Source: JADCRZ01 sp037718865 (GTDB taxonomy: Bacteria; Bacteroidota; Bacteroidia; Chitinophagales; Chitinophagaceae). From it: a DNA stretch of 64,000 nucleotides. The notes beneath the pieces are model-generated. The model worked only from the letters and a program-made list of their open reading frames with translations. It had not been told where the DNA came from and did no database searches. This document shows, one piece after another, positions 1 through 8,683 of the stretch (position 1 is the first letter of the stretch; the number at the start of each line of letters is the position of its first letter). The translations under genes and the position numbers were made by a program. The stretch spans positions 1 through 64,000 of the forward strand of contig JBBJMP010000018.1 in NCBI GenBank assembly GCA_037718865.1, in the 5' to 3' direction.

Positions 1-231
1 ATTTATCCCTGCCGCATTGCAATACATCTTTTACATAAATCATGTATTGGGTAATCTGTGCTTCTGTAATATCGCCGGGAAGAATTTCAGGATAATACTC
101 GAACAAAAAGCGGAGTTCACGAACATAAAATTCAATGCTCCGGGAAGCGTAATGAGCTGCACTCATTACCTGGCGGATCTTTTCTAATGTAGCTACATGC
201 TGTGGTAGAAGCGAAATGGTTTTTTTTTCAT
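1..231 (-). pseudogene. N-terminal part of an IS91-associated tyrosine recombinase (partial)
   Basis: The minus strand encodes a SAM-like N-terminal domain of a tyrosine recombinase, with segments such as HYASRSIEFYVRELRFLF and TQYMIYVK, running off the left edge. The end QCGRDK resembles recombinases that accompany IS91-type transposases in Bacteroidota, like the remnant at 17875-18444. The only nearby ATG (231-229) is followed by nine A residues and leads into a frame that stops after 12 codons; the conserved frame needs a -1 shift or a tenth A. This is either a frameshift mutation, a homopolymer error or slippage on the A run. The gene points away from the cassette array, as an integron integrase would, but its sequence looks like the IS91 partner. 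Only 76 residues are visible, so family assignment is moderate. Confidence 0.5.
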
Positions 232-295
232 AATTTGTCTTTTTAAAATTGATGAGCTATAAAAGTAGCATGGTATTCTGAACTGCTCTTACCAC

Positions 296-387
296 GCCCT
301 TAGGCGGGGTTTAGTTCAACAGGCGGCTTTGGGCAAGCGGGGACGAATAACGATTGCCCCAACTTCTTAAATGCTACCCCGTTAGCA
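296..387 (+). other. attC-like site, right part only; first cassette junction (G381)
   Basis: The right arm GCCCCAACTTCTTAAATGC followed by TACCCCGTTAGCAGCC matches the right arms of the sites ending at 34590 and 36679. The left arm is missing, apparently replaced by the IS91-type recombinase end. G381 is the junction that opens the hexosaminidase cassette: its first bases GTTAGCAGCC are the exact reverse complement of GGCTGCTAAC at 2791. Confidence 0.7.
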
Positions 388-466
388 GCCATATTTTGGA
401 TAATTTAAGCAGATGATCGACCTTCAAAGAATGTCTCATTTTGGATGCAATCATTTAAAAGCTATC

Positions 467-2744
467 ATGAAAACATTTTTTTTATTTTTCCTTTTTATAT
501 GCGCAAAGTATTCATTTGCACAACAATTACATATAATCCCTGAGCCCGTAAAATCCGATATTCAAACAGGGTTCTTTAACATTAGCAATAGCACGGTTCT
601 GTTGATAGGTGATAAAGCTGAAAAAGCTTCTGCTGATTTTTTTAATGAATACCTTAAACAATTTTATGGATTTTCATTGAAGGTCACAAAAGAAGCTAAT
701 ACCAATTACATCAGACTTTCAACCAAAGCCCTTAATGATATTTCAAAAGAAGGGCTGTATTCTATAGCAGTAACTCCTAACAGTGTTTCAATTAGCGGTG
801 ATACATATACTGGAACTTTTTATGGAATACAAACTCTGATACAGCTATTACCGGTTCAACCTTACACTACCTTAAAAATTCCTTGTGTAGTCATTGAAGA
901 TTATCCACGGTTTCAATATCGTGGATTACTACTTGACGTGGGTCGGCATTTCTTCCCTGTTGATTTTATAAAAAAATTCATTGATTATATGGTTTTGCAT
1001 AAAATGAATTATTTTGGCTGGCATTTAACGGAAGATCAGGGCTGGAGAATTGAAATTAAAAAATATCCAAAGCTAACAGAGATTGGTTCATGCAGGAATG
1101 GTACGTTAATAGGAAAATTTCCTGGCACAGGCAACGACAGCATCAAATACTGTGGTTATTATTACACAGGACCAAATCAAGGAAGTGGTGCAATATGCCG
1201 CAAATCGTTATATAACCATTATTCCTACCATTGAAATGCCCGGACACTCGGTGGCAGCATTGGCGAGCTACCCCTCTTTAGGATGCACAGGTGGTCCATA
1301 CAAAGTACAGGAAACCTGGAGCACCTCAGATGATGTGTATTGTGCTGGCAATGATAGCACGTTTGTTTTTTTACAGGATGTATTAAATGAAGTCATTCAG
1401 TTATTTCCTGGTAAATATATTGCAATTGGCGGTGATGAAGTTTCTAAAACCCTTTGGAAGAAATGCCTCAAATGTCAAAAACGGATAAAGGACAATAATC
1501 TTAAAGATGAAGGTGAGCTCCAAAGTTATTTTATTAAGCGGATAGAAAAGTACCTTAATGCAAAAGGTAAACAACTTATTGGTGCAGATGAGATTTTGGA
1601 AGGCGGATTGCCGCCTAACGTCACGGTAGCCATCTGGAGGGATGAGCAATATGGAATTGACGCAGTTAATCAAAATCATCAAGTAATTATGATTCCTGAA
1701 AAATATGTGTTTCTAAACTATTCACAAACCTTGATAGAAGATTCTATTACTATAGGTCGATATACATCCGTGGAAAAGATTTATGGATATGAACCTGTTC
1801 CGGAAAACTTTCCTGCTGGTAAACTTAAACTTCTGTTAGGCGCTCAAGGTATGGTGTGGACAGAATACATGAATAATCCAAAGATGATTGAATACATGAT
1901 GTTCCCTCGTTTAAGTGCGTTGAGTGAAGTATTGTGGAGCTTTAAAGAAAACCGAAGTTGGATCAAGTTTGAAAAGAAACTGCTTACACAATTTAAAAGG
2001 TACGATTTATGGAAAGCAAATTACAGTAAGGCGTACTTTGATTTAAAGACGAATGTATTGCCAACCGAAAACGGTGATGGCGTTTACCTGGCACTGGAAA
2101 GTCCAATAAAAAATACCCGCATTGTATATCAGGTGAAAACTATGGGGAATGATAAAGACAAACAGCAAGACAAAAATAGCATTTACACTAAACCCATTAA
2201 AATTACTGCCAACAGCAACGTTCGTGCGTGGGTTATGATTGGTAATAAAAGGTTAAGCAATGAAATAACTAAAAATATTTATTTTAATAAAGCCACCGGA
2301 AAGAAAATTTTGCTTGCTAAAAATCCATCATCAGATACTTATAATTTAGGGGCATTTAGTTTAGTAGATGGAGTGCTTTCTGAGGAAAACAGACCTCAAT
2401 GGTTAGGATGGAGAAGTGAGGATATAGAGGCTACTATTGATTTGGGTAAGGCTCAAATGATTTCTAGAGTGAATTTTCATACTCGTCAGGTAAATAGACA
2501 CTATTTCCCTCAAGCTATTGAAGTTTTTGTTTCAACTGATGGCAATGCTTTTACGCTTGCTGGTAAAAGCACGGAAGTTGTGAAAAATGAGCTTTATATG
2601 GGAAATATGACAGTTATCTTTTCTCCGACTACAGCCCGATATATAAAAGTGGTTGCAAGTAAAAGATATAATAAAATACCGGAAGGTAAGCAAGATGCCG
2701 GCCATGATGCATGGATGTCTGTTGATGAAATACAAGTGAATTAA
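467..2744 (+). pseudogene. beta-N-acetylhexosaminidase, GH20 family, one-base frameshift
   Basis: Two overlapping frames (467-about 1165 and about 1165-2744) together make one secreted GH20 exo-hexosaminidase of about 758 residues, which would release terminal GlcNAc from chitin or glycans in the periplasm or outside. The start at 467 gives a signal peptide (MKTFFLFFLF...SFAQQ). A GH20b-type domain follows, then the TIM barrel with LLLDVGRHFFP, FGWHLTEDQGWR and the catalytic pair in AIGGDEV. The C-terminus looks like a chitobiase-type domain and an F5/8 type C-like module (EATIDLGKAQMISRVNFHTRQV). The break lies in the motif GYYTQDQIKE, where one extra T in the ttattatta run at about 1160-1168 moves the frame. 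Either the gene is inactive or this is a sequencing error. It is unusually large for a cassette gene. Confidence 0.85.
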
Positions 2745-2790
2745 CGCAGGCACAATTGCAAGTACATTCAAGCGGTAAATGATGTAATAC

Positions 2791-2987
2791 GGCTGCTAAC
2801 AATCGGTTTAGCAATATGTCGGGGGACGAATATATGCTCAGCTTTTTGTTCGCTAATCGGATTTAGTTCCAGCAGACGAGCAACGTCGAGCAATAGAATA
2901 AACAATGAACTTTTTTTATAAATTTAGCTTCGGTTACGGGCGGACGATTTTCAAATACCGCCACATCGCCAAGCCGTACCGTTAACA
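2791..2987 (+). other. attC-like site of the hexosaminidase cassette
   Basis: The left core GGCTGCTAAC (2791-2800) opens an imperfect palindrome of about 197 bp that closes at CCGTTAAC (GTT at 2981). The left core pairs with the first ten bases of the same cassette (GTTAGCAGCC, 381). The middle, 2810-2960, is a long unpaired or weakly paired insert, as in the other large sites here. Confidence 0.75.
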
Positions 2988-3484
2988 CGACATTGACGCT
3001 GCTGGCAGTCACCCTGTGAATGATCGCAGTTGTGTTCAGTCCGGACGCCGAAGTGAAGCCTACTGGCATAAAAATATTCACAGAGTAAAATGAGAGAGCA
3101 TAAGAAAAGGATAGTTCAGGTGAGCCGGGCGCGGAGGCGAGGGAAACTTGTTTATCAAAGCCGAAGCGCCCGGCTCACCCGGTGAAGTTACCCACTATTT
3201 TTTGCAAATTCAATTTTTCGAGTACCGTATTAACCTCGTAAAAGAAAGGTGATTTAACCCGTAGTCAACCCAACGGCAACATAGTTATGTGCAAGATGAA
3301 GTGGTCCGTCCTGACCAGGAAAAATAACTTCGCCAATCGGAAATTAGCGAAATTATTTTTCCTTACACAACCGCTTGCACCCTGATCAGCAGCGTCAACG
3401 TCGGTTAACATGGTATTACCGAAAGCGGCGTATCACGCTGATATTTTAAATAACTTTAGGCCGCCTTCGGTAATACCCGACACG
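2982..3484. repeat. Protein-free 503-bp cassette, copy 1
   Basis: This unit lies between junctions G2981 and G3484 and has no credible coding frame. It is a nest of inverted repeats. The 24 bases from 2981 pair nearly perfectly with 3387-3409, a 14-bp perfect repeat lies at 3119-3132/3166-3179, a 16-bp repeat at 3318-3333/3347-3362, and 7-bp GTGCAAG/CTTGCAC at 3289-3295/3374-3380. Its own attC-like site is short (3403-3490, about 88 bp). The unit is followed by an identical second copy and recurs at 33194. It may encode a structured RNA or be a minimal mobile cassette; function is unknown. Confidence 0.8.
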
Positions 3485-3987
3485 TTAACACGACATTGAC
3501 GCTGCTGGCAGTCACCCTGTGAATGATCGCAGTTGTGTTCAGTCCGGACGCCGAAGTGAAGCCTACTGGCATAAAAATATTCACAGAGTAAAATGAGAGA
3601 GCATAAGAAAAGGATAGTTCAGGTGAGCCGGGCGCGGAGGCGAGGGAAACTTGTTTATCAAAGCCGAAGCGCCCGGCTCACCCGGTGAAGTTACCCACTA
3701 TTTTTTGCAAATTCAATTTTTCGAGTACCGTATTAACCTCGTAAAAGAAAGGTGATTTAACCCGTAGTCAACCCAACGGCAACATAGTTATGTGCAAGAT
3801 GAAGTGGTCCGTCCTGACCAGGAAAAATAACTTCGCCAATCGGAAATTAGCGAAATTATTTTTCCTTACACAACCGCTTGCACCCTGATCAGCAGCGTCA
3901 ACGTCGGTTAACATGGTATTACCGAAAGCGGCGTATCACGCTGATATTTTAAATAACTTTAGGCCGCCTTCGGTAATACCCGACACG
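3485..3987. repeat. Protein-free 503-bp cassette, copy 2 (tandem)
   Basis: It appears to be a base-for-base repeat of 2982-3484, inserted exactly at the GTT junction, so the two copies form a tandem of whole cassettes. Its attC-like site is 3906-3993, and the junction at G3987 opens the Nmad2 cassette. Tandem duplication with breakpoints exactly at the cassette junctions is what site-specific reinsertion of a circular cassette would give, although unequal crossing over could then keep it. Confidence 0.8.
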
Positions 3988-4019
3988 TTGGTGGCAAGCT
4001 TAACGGCACCCTACAAAAC

Positions 4020-4670
4020 ATGAAACTTTACTCATACATTGTCGCAAAAGATTATGGACTTGCACCGAACCCATTTTGGAATGAGCTGACATTAAATGTG
4101 TGTAAACCAAAAATTAGACAATCTGCAATTGTAGATGATTGGATAATCGGAACAGGCTCTAAAAATGTAAAACAAAAAAATGGTTCTTATAAAAATCATT
4201 CCGGAAGACTTGTTTATGCAATGAAAGTCACAAAGAAAATGACCATGCCGGACTATGACAAATATTGCAAAGACAATTTGGAAAAGAAGATTGCCTTTAT
4301 TGACAGAAAAGATTGGAGGAGAATTGTAGGCGACAGTATTTATGATTTTTCCCAAGGTGACATTCCACGATTACGAAAAGTGTTACACAAAGAGAAAGAT
4401 AAAAAGCGAGACCTAAGTGGTAAATACACTTTATTGTCGACTCATTTCTATTATTTTGGAAATGAAACTGTAAAAATTCCAAATGACTTGGATGACTTAA
4501 TAAAAAACGAGCAAGGACATCTTATTAATCGAGACACTTTGTTAGTCAATAATTTTATAAGTTGGCTGACACTAAATTTTGAAAAAAATAACCTTTATGG
4601 GGACCCTCAATTACAATGGCAAATTGACAAAGGATTGACGGGCGAATGTGAAATTGAATGCGATGACTAA
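4020..4670 (+). CDS. Nmad2-like (nucleotide modification associated domain 2) protein
   Basis: This 216-residue protein opens with LYSYIVAKDYGLAPNPFWNE, then LNVCKPKIR and DDWIIGTGSKN. That order of an N-terminal strand with APNPF, a CKPKIR stretch and DWIxGTGS matches my recollection of the Nmad2 family, which has been linked by gene context to modified-base or nucleotide-dependent conflict systems. No signal peptide or membrane segment is seen. The start lies 33 bases after the cassette junction (G3987), with no clear promoter between, so it is probably read from upstream, as many integron cassette genes are. The biochemical activity of Nmad2 proteins is not firmly known. Confidence 0.65.
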   Translation: MKLYSYIVAKDYGLAPNPFWNELTLNVCKPKIRQSAIVDDWIIGTGSKNVKQKNGSYKNHSGRLVYAMKVTKKMTMPDYDKYCKDNLEKKIAFIDRKDWRRIVGDSIYDFSQGDIPRLRKVLHKEKDKKRDLSGKYTLLSTHFYYFGNETVKIPNDLDDLIKNEQGHLINRDTLLVNNFISWLTLNFEKNNLYGDPQLQWQIDKGLTGECEIECDD

Positions 4671-4959
4671 AGGACAAGCCTGCCACCAACCTCGGCTTTG
4701 CAATAGCAGGGCTTGACGAGGTAACAATCGACTTCAGCAGTATGGGATCAGTTGTTCGGGCAGGACTTTTACTATTGAGCTTTTGTAGGTATCTTCAACA
4801 ATAGATTTTCAATCGGCAGTGGTTCCAGGCGGGACATTATAAAATGCCCTGCCATCCTTTGGACTTTTCTTTGAATAATTCATATACTATTACTACTATT
4901 ATAATGGGGGTTGCAAGGGGGTGTTAATAATTCCCAATTATGTTAATAATTTTGAAAGT

Positions 4960-5100
4960 ACAAAGCAGGGTGAACTTACCTGCCTTCTAGTCTTCGAGGA
5001 CTTGTTTGCGTATTAGTCCCTGCTTTTACTTTTCTTGCTCCGGGTCCAGCTAGAATTATCTCTTTGAACTATCAAAGGTTTTTGACAAGAGCAAGTTTTT
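4960..5100 (+). ncRNA. Predicted bridge RNA of IS110 copy 1, guides matching the attC stem
   Basis: Two stem-loops fit the published plan of IS110 bridge RNAs. In the first, AAAGCAGGG (4962-4970) pairs with CCCTGCTTT (5018-5026) and encloses CCTGCC (4979-4984), a hairpin AGTC/GACT (4989-5002) and TTTGCG (5005-5010). CCTGCC equals the left target flank and TTTGCG is complementary to CGCAAA at the right flank. In the second, CTTGCTC (5034-5040) pairs with GAGCAAG (5089-5095) and encloses CTAGAAT (5050-5056), equal to the right IS end at 6151-6157, and CAAAGG (5073-5078), complementary to CCTTTG at the left IS end. The fold was done by eye. Confidence 0.75.
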
Positions 5101-5127
5101 TTTATAACATTTAATCATCATATAATT

Positions 5128-6120
5128 ATGAAGGCATGGGATTTTACATTAGGGGTTGATGTATCAAAAAATACGCTGGATATTAGTTGCTCTGAACTTA
5201 ATGAGCACATTAAAATTCGCAATGGAACAGAGGGCTTTGTATTATTTTTAAAATGGTGCAGGAACTTAAAAATCGATCTGCGAAGGAGTTTTCTGGTAAT
5301 GGAATATACCGGTGGTTACGAGTATAAACTGCTGCAATTTTGCGAAGCACAAAAGATTCTGTATACAAGAATACCCGGTCTGGCAATCAAAAAGTCTTTA
5401 GGCATTACAAGAGGTAAAAATGATAAAGTGGATTCCGCCAGGATAGCTCAGTATGGAGAAGAGAAACATAAGTTGTTGAAAGCTTCAAAGCCGGTAAATG
5501 CAGCGATAGTAAGCCTTAAGGAGTTACTTAGCTTTAGAAAAAGATTGGTCAGGGAGAATGCCGGGTATCAATCCTCTATTAAAGAACGTGAGCATATGTA
5601 CGGTGCAAACAAAAAAGATATCGTTGTAAAAACCCTGGAACAAAAACAAAAAGCGAATATAAAAAGTATTGAAGTTGTGGAAGTGGCAATGATGAAAATT
5701 GTGGCAAAGGATGAAAAGATTAGTACCAACTATATGCTCATAACGAGTATAAGGGGTATCGGGAAAGTGAACGGATTGATGACAATAGCATATACGGAAA
5801 ACTTCACTAGTTTTGATAATCCGAGAAGTTATGCTGTCTATGCTGGTGTAGTTCCATTTGACTTTAGTTCCGGAACGAGCATAAAGGGAAGGAAAAGAGT
5901 GAGTCACATAGCTAATAAAGAATTGAAGCAGGAGCTAAACCAGGCCGCACGCAGTGCAATGCAATGGGATAAAGAAATCAGCAGCTACGGGCAAAGGAAG
6001 CTGCAAACAAAATGCTACAAGATAGTACTCAACAACATCAAATTCAAATTAATATTAAGAATGTTTGCGGTAGTTAAAAAAGGGGAAATGTATGTGGATA
6101 ACTATAAAAAAGCATGTTGA
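5128..6120 (+). CDS. IS110-family transposase (DEDD recombinase), copy 1
   Basis: This 330-residue recombinase would cut and paste the element with the help of the upstream bridge RNA. The RuvC-like N-terminal domain shows GVDVSKNTLDI, VMEYTGGYEY and GKNDKVDSARIAQY, supplying the D-E-D-D residues. The C-terminal Tnp20 domain shows SIRGIGKVNGLM, YAVYAGVVPFDFSSGTS (with the likely nucleophilic serine) and HIANKELKQELNQAA. The length is normal for the family and the frame is intact, so the element could be active. The start at 5128 follows the bridge RNA directly. An identical gene lies at 11018-12010. Confidence 0.9.
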   Translation: MKAWDFTLGVDVSKNTLDISCSELNEHIKIRNGTEGFVLFLKWCRNLKIDLRRSFLVMEYTGGYEYKLLQFCEAQKILYTRIPGLAIKKSLGITRGKNDKVDSARIAQYGEEKHKLLKASKPVNAAIVSLKELLSFRKRLVRENAGYQSSIKEREHMYGANKKDIVVKTLEQKQKANIKSIEVVEVAMMKIVAKDEKISTNYMLITSIRGIGKVNGLMTIAYTENFTSFDNPRSYAVYAGVVPFDFSSGTSIKGRKRVSHIANKELKQELNQAARSAMQWDKEISSYGQRKLQTKCYKIVLNNIKFKLILRMFAVVKKGEMYVDNYKKAC

Positions 6121-6209
6121 TTTTAAAACAAATTTGGTAATTTAAGTATCCTAGAATACGCAAAGCCGTACCGTTGGCTGCAAGGCTTGAACCTGAAAAT
6201 TCTTAAAAC

Positions 6210-6794
6210 ATGACATGGACAGACACTTTAAAAGTTGTATCAGGAGTTATAGTAGCACTTGGAGGTGGAAGTGCTATAATCTTAGGATTTTCTAATTATT
6301 TTGGTCAACTGCTTGCAAAAAGATATGAAGAGAAAATAAAAGTAAAATTTCAAAATGAAATTAATTCATATCAAAATCAACTTGACATTCTTAAACAAAC
6401 TACATTAAGATATTCAGACAGGCAATTCGAGCATTATAGTAAGTTATGGTCAAGTTTATATGATTTAAAGCTTTTAGCTGATGACCTTTGGGAGCAAGCA
6501 GACCCTGTAAGACTTGAAAGATTTTCGAAACAATTGCGTACTACAAAAGCTGATATTGAAAAAGCATCATTATTTATTGAAGAAGAACACTACAAAGAAT
6601 TGACAAAATTGATAAAAGGTTTTTCAGAGTATCAAGTTGGAAAATTAGACTTGATAAATTATAGACGTAACGAAATGTATAACGAATATCATGTTAACCA
6701 ACTGATTGAACACAATGGGCAAAAGAAAAACGCTTTTGAAAAACTGATTTATATTATAAAAACTGATTTAAAAAAACAAATTGGTGGTCGTTAA
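6210..6794 (+). CDS. Hypothetical membrane-anchored coiled-coil protein
   Basis: I do not recognise this 194-residue protein. Residues about 8-32 form one membrane segment (VVSGVIVALGGGSAIILGFSNYF), followed by a mostly helical, charged region likely to form coiled coil (KIKVKFQNEINSYQNQLDIL and beyond). It starts 37 bases after junction G6173 and precedes a SLATT-domain gene by 71 bases in the same cassette and orientation. The pairing suggests a two-gene module, possibly a membrane defence or stress unit, but that is inference from context only. Confidence 0.6.
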   Translation: MTWTDTLKVVSGVIVALGGGSAIILGFSNYFGQLLAKRYEEKIKVKFQNEINSYQNQLDILKQTTLRYSDRQFEHYSKLWSSLYDLKLLADDLWEQADPVRLERFSKQLRTTKADIEKASLFIEEEHYKELTKLIKGFSEYQVGKLDLINYRRNEMYNEYHVNQLIEHNGQKKNAFEKLIYIIKTDLKKQIGGR

Positions 6795-7506
6795 ATATTC
6801 ATATATAGTAAAAGTCTATAGAATAGGTATTGCTGCAAAGCTAAAAAATTTGTAAAATAATAATTATGGCATACGACTGGACTAAACCAAGTGAAACATT
6901 AGAATTAATCAAAGCAAATATTTTAACAGCAATGAAAAAGGAAGAAGATTGGTATGAAAAATATACTAAAAGACACTCGTTCTTTTCAAGGTCAATAAGA
7001 TTCTTCTCAATACTTTTGTTTGCATTTGGCACTTTATGTCCGCTTCTAAATATTGGATTAAATGAAAAAAATCAAATTGGACTCAACTGGGGATATATAA
7101 GCTTAGCAATAGGTGGACTTTTATTATTGATTGATAAATATTTAGGTGTTTCATCGGGTTATGTGAGATTTTACATAGCCAAGCTTGACATTCAAAAAAA
7201 CACTTTAGATTTTATTGAGAATTGGGATATTGAATCTGCAAAAGCCAGTAATCCGTTAACAACGGAAAATATAGTGGGTCTATTAAACACAGTTAAAGCA
7301 TTTAGACAAGCTGTTTTTACGACCATTCAAGTTGAAACTGGTGCTTGGGCAACTGAATTTCAAACACAAACAGGTGAACTTTATGAGCTTTTTAAACAAA
7401 AGCAATCAGAATATAAAGCAGCCACTGGAAATATTTCTGTAATTCTGGAGAACTACAGCGCCTATTCTGAAATAGAGATTATTCTGGATGACAGAATAAT
7501 TAATAA

Positions 7507-8493
7507 TAGGGTTATCCAGATAGAGCGCAAAGCGAAGATAAGAAATAGACCTTAGCTAATAAATTTAGTATATTTGTACTAAATATTTGAGTATGTTTCA
7601 GGGAATCACCATTAGTGAGTTTAATAAGTTCTTTACAAGTGAAGATGATTGCAGGCAGTATCTGTTTGATTTAAAATGGAATGACGGTTATCGATGCCGC
7701 AATTGCAATGGGAAGAAAAGCTGCAAAGGCAAGACTCGGTTTCATTTGCGATGTACACAGTGCGGGTATGATGAATCTGTCACAGCACACACATTGTTTC
7801 ACAAGATGAAGATCCCGCTGCTGAAGGCTTTTGGGATTAACTTTCGGATCTCTGTGCGCAAAAAAGGAATGTCAACCATAGAATTGGCTAATGAATACGG
7901 CATCAATCAAAAATCTTCCTGGTTGTTTAAACGAAAGGCACAGGAGGCAATGGCAAGCAGCGGCAAACATCTTCTTAGTGGTCATGTAGAAGTGGATGAA
8001 TTGATGATTGGGGGAGTAGATGAGGGCGAACGCGGAAGAAGCAAGGGAGATAAGAAGCTGGTAGTGATGGCAGTTGAAAAAGTACAAGGAGATAAAATAG
8101 GACGAGCCTATGCACAAACGATTGAAGATGCCAGTGCAGAAAGCTTTAAGCCTTTCTTCGAGAAATATATTGACAAAGATAACACCCAGATTAAGACGGA
8201 TCAATGGAGGGGTTACTGGCCACTGGAAAGTGAATTTGAAATCAAGCAAAAGCCCTCAAGTAAAGGGAAAAACTTTATGGGATTGCATTATTTAATCATG
8301 AATTTGAAAGGATGGCTAAGAGGTATACATCATAAGTGTTCAGAAAGATTCATGAACGGATATTTAGATGAATTCTTCTTCAGATTTAACCGGAGAAACT
8401 TTCTACCAACCATCTGGCACAAGCTGATTGAGAGAATGATGCAACATGAACCCTACGCCTATAAAGCAAATGCGACTTAAATGGATAACCCTA
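7507..8493 (+). mobile_element. IS1595-family element, 987 bp, with 8-bp target duplication
   Basis: The terminal inverted repeats are TAGGGTTATCCA at the left and TGGATAACCCTA at the right. The 8-bp duplication ATTAATAA is at 7499-7506 and 8494-8501. The element sits inside the SLATT gene. A 5'-end fragment of a second copy is at 32032-32516. Confidence 0.9.
7593..8480 (+). CDS. IS1595-family transposase
   Basis: The protein (about 295 residues from the ATG at 7593) has an N-terminal zinc ribbon (CRNCNGKKSCKGKTRFHLRCTQCG) followed by the ISXO2-like DDE domain with VEVDELMIGG, IKTDQWRGY and the late segment NLKGWLRGIHHKCSERFMNGYLDEFFFRFNRR cut here into parts. These are the usual IS1595 hallmarks. 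A TATATTTG box at 7569-7576 fits a Bacteroidota -7 element just upstream. The gene looks intact. Confidence 0.9.
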   Translation: MFQGITISEFNKFFTSEDDCRQYLFDLKWNDGYRCRNCNGKKSCKGKTRFHLRCTQCGYDESVTAHTLFHKMKIPLLKAFGINFRISVRKKGMSTIELANEYGINQKSSWLFKRKAQEAMASSGKHLLSGHVEVDELMIGGVDEGERGRSKGDKKLVVMAVEKVQGDKIGRAYAQTIEDASAESFKPFFEKYIDKDNTQIKTDQWRGYWPLESEFEIKQKPSSKGKNFMGLHYLIMNLKGWLRGIHHKCSERFMNGYLDEFFFRFNRRNFLPTIWHKLIERMMQHEPYAYKANAT

Positions 8494-8683
8494 ATTAATA
8501 AATTAAAGGATGGCGATACATCAACAATATTTAGGAATATTTCGATAGCCCCGCATAAAATTCTAATTAGGGCAACAAAGGCAGGAAATATGATAAGCTA
8601 TTCAAAGAATGTGGAAGTGACCACTGATAAAACAGCGGAAATTATTTTACAGCTACCTGCATAACAAAAAGCCCTGACAGCCA

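Larger units (their letters stand above)
4855..6164 (+). mobile_element. IS110-family element, copy 1, inside an attC-like right arm
   Basis: A 1310-bp stretch (4855-6164) appears identical to 10745-12054. It carries a DEDD transposase gene with 273 bases of non-coding DNA before it and only about 40 after it. The flanks are CCCTGCC on the left and GCAAA on the right in both copies, although the two host cassettes differ. Exact ends are uncertain by a few bases because no inverted repeats are expected in this family. Confidence 0.85.
4681..6179 (+). other. attC-like site of the Nmad2 cassette, interrupted by IS110
   Basis: The left core TGCCACCAAC (4681-4690) is complementary to the cassette start GTTGGTGGCA (3987). 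The left stem CGGCTTTGC...GCAGGGC pairs with GCCCTGCC (4846-4853) and GCAAAGCCG (6160-6168), which are now separated by IS110. With the IS removed the site is close to 190 bp and ends at GTTGGCTG (6173). Confidence 0.75.
6866..8664 (+). pseudogene. SLATT-domain two-TM effector gene, split by IS1595
   Basis: Removing the IS1595 element (7507-8493) and one copy of its 8-bp target duplication ATTAATAA joins 6866-7506 to 8502-8664 in one frame of about 267 residues. The N-terminal half has the SLATT pattern: a leading helix with DWYEKYTKRHSFFSRSIRFFS, then two membrane segments (ILLFAFGTLCPLLNIGL and GYISLAIGGLLLLIDKYL). SLATT proteins are predicted pore-forming effectors tied to nucleotide-signalling (SMODS/CBASS-like) and SLOG conflict systems. 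The C-terminal part has no recognised domain. The insertion is clean, so the host gene was intact until recently. As it stands the product ends inside the IS at 7555. Confidence 0.75.

Noticed and set aside
1..231. Integron integrase at the head of the array
   Set aside because: Position and direction fit, but the visible sequence resembles IS91-associated recombinases and the catalytic part is outside the window, so no claim is made.
2863..3081. A 72-codon minus-strand frame over the start of the 503-bp cassette
   Set aside because: It crosses a cassette junction, is not present in the same form at copies 2 and 3, and lacks protein-like features.
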